A stretch of DNA of 48,849 nucleotides, taken from Mycobacteriaceae bacterium (lineage in GTDB: Bacteria > Actinomycetota > Actinomycetes > Mycobacteriales > Mycobacteriaceae). The translations under genes were made by a program, and so were the position numbers. Location: assembly GCA_019749805.1 (NCBI GenBank), contig JAIEPH010000083.1:1-48849 (forward strand). The letters are read 5' to 3'. Each line of letters begins with the position of its first letter. The stretch's first letter is position 1. The notes beneath the pieces are model-generated. The model had not been told where the DNA came from, ran no database searches, and saw only the letters and a list, made by a program, of their open reading frames with translations. Shown piece by piece: positions 48,115 to 48,849 of the stretch.

Positions 48115-48849
48115 CTAGGGTCCGCGCTCGCTGTTTCCGTTCGGCTCGTCTGGTGGGCGTAGGAGTAGTTCGGGGCGGTGGTGGTAGTTGGTGCGGGTTT
48201 GGCCGGTATCCAGGTCGGGTGGTGGGTGCCATTCGGCGTCGCCGTGGTCGTTGATGGTGGTGGTCCAGCCGCCTCTTCCGACGAGGCGGTTGTCGGGTCC
48301 GCAGGCCAGGGTCATTTCGTTGACGTTGGTGTTGCCGTCATCGGCCCAGTCGCGTACCGCGTGATGAACTTGGCTGCCGTAGGCCGGGACCGTGCAGCAC
48401 GGTTTGGTGCAACCCCCGTCACGCGCGATCAGCATGATCCGCTGCGCGGGAGAGGCGGTACGACGGGCCCGGAACAGGTCCAACGCTTGTCCGGTGGATT
48501 GGTCGAACACCGCCAGCCAGTGGTGGGCGTGGGCGGCCAGGCGGATGACGTCTTTGATGGGCATCATGGTGCCGCCGCCGGTGGTGCCCACCCCGGCGCG
48601 GGATTCGAGGTCTTGCAGGGTGGTGCGGATGATCAGCGATACCGGCAGTCCGTTGAGCGAGCCGAGGTCACCGCTCATCAGGGCGATTCGACCGATGACG
48701 ACCAGTGCATCGTGTTGACGCTGTTGGAGGGTGCGGTGGTCGTGGTCGATCTGAGCTTGCGTCGGTGTGCCGGAGGTGCAGGGTTCGGGATCGTCGGGGT
48801 TGCACATGCCGGGCGCGGCGTATTTGGCGAAGATCACCTCCCAGACCGC
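48115..48849 (-). CDS. DUF222/13E12-family HNH endonuclease domain protein, 5' end outside window
   Basis: The frame stays open to the last base, so only the C-terminal 244 residues or so are seen. PIKDVIRLAAHAHHWLAVFD, DLFRARRTASPAQRIMLIAR, DGGCTKPCCTVPAYGSQVHH and a distal NEMTLACGPDNRLV form the HNH nuclease domain typical of mycobacterial REP13E12 proteins. This family is multicopy in mycobacteria and associated with repeats; its activity is unproven. The C-terminal tail (NYHHRPELLLRPPDEP) is family-typical. It is convergent with bfd, 4 bp apart. Confidence 0.9.
   Translation of the reverse strand, partial: AVWEVIFAKYAAPGMCNPDDPEPCTSGTPTQAQIDHDHRTLQQRQHDALVVIGRIALMSGDLGSLNGLPVSLIIRTTLQDLESRAGVGTTGGGTMMPIKDVIRLAAHAHHWLAVFDQSTGQALDLFRARRTASPAQRIMLIARDGGCTKPCCTVPAYGSQVHHAVRDWADDGNTNVNEMTLACGPDNRLVGRGGWTTTINDHGDAEWHPPPDLDTGQTRTNYHHRPELLLRPPDEPNGNSERGP

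Overview
The window reads as chromosomal DNA of a mycobacterium, most likely a rapid grower (Mycolicibacterium). The DNA is GC-rich with frequent GTG/TTG starts. Marker genes recognised from memory include a cyclopropane/methoxy mycolic acid synthase, an Mpt53-type secreted thioredoxin with its CcdA partner, CYP124, an Rv2629-like protein, an LpqH-like lipoprotein, an L,D-transpeptidase, a DUF7159 Pro-rich protein, an Rv1877-like exporter beside bacterioferritin, and a 13E12/DUF222 HNH protein. No rRNA, tRNA, CRISPR array, insertion sequence or prophage was seen. All family names rest on motifs and recalled relatives; no database search was run.

Layout. 1-7.1 kb: the 3' end of an NHL beta-propeller gene, a small membrane protein divergent from an MmyB-type XRE regulator, an LpqH-like lipoprotein, an NTF2-fold protein, a FadR-type regulator translationally coupled to a fatty acid hydroxylase, an L,D-transpeptidase, and an overlapping pair (Pr6Pr membrane protein and DUF7159 protein). 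7.2-20.2 kb: a POT peptide transporter, threonine dehydratase, thioesterase, agmatinase-family enzyme, DCC thiol protein, GNAT, a TetR regulator divergent from an alpha/beta hydrolase, the mycolic acid methyltransferase, mpt53-ccdA, an F420-dependent oxidoreductase and an HSL-type esterase. 20.2-24.9 kb: a sterol-flavoured block with a KstR-consensus box in front of two tandem NTF2-fold genes, then a Baeyer-Villiger monooxygenase and CYP124. 24.9-31.9 kb: an Rv2629-like baeRF protein, a HAD phosphatase, a cupredoxin lipoprotein, a DUF1275 protein, a PimC-like GT4, a Tat/lipobox dienelactone hydrolase and a frameshifted SDR.

32-37.3 kb: an N-acyl-D-amino-acid deacylase-like gene behind a leaderless promoter, another NTF2-fold protein, then a minus-strand AhpD-like / glutamine-synthetase-like / amidohydrolase operon preceded by a second KstR-consensus box. 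37.3-44.3 kb: a GAF protein plus polyprenyl glycosylphosphotransferase operon, divergent from a complete partner-switching operon (STAS antagonist, HATPase kinase, two SpoIIE/PP2C phosphatases with near-duplicate output halves and unrelated sensor halves). 44.3-48.1 kb: an exporter with a C-terminal winged helix, then an iron locus (bfr divergent from an unknown two-domain protein and bfd, with an IdeR-like box between). The window ends in an incomplete HNH gene.

The most promising candidates for undescribed biology are the twin-phosphatase partner-switching/exopolysaccharide locus, the two KstR-boxed catabolic operons (tandem NTF2 proteins; split FluG-like module), and the IdeR-boxed two-domain protein co-directional with bfd.
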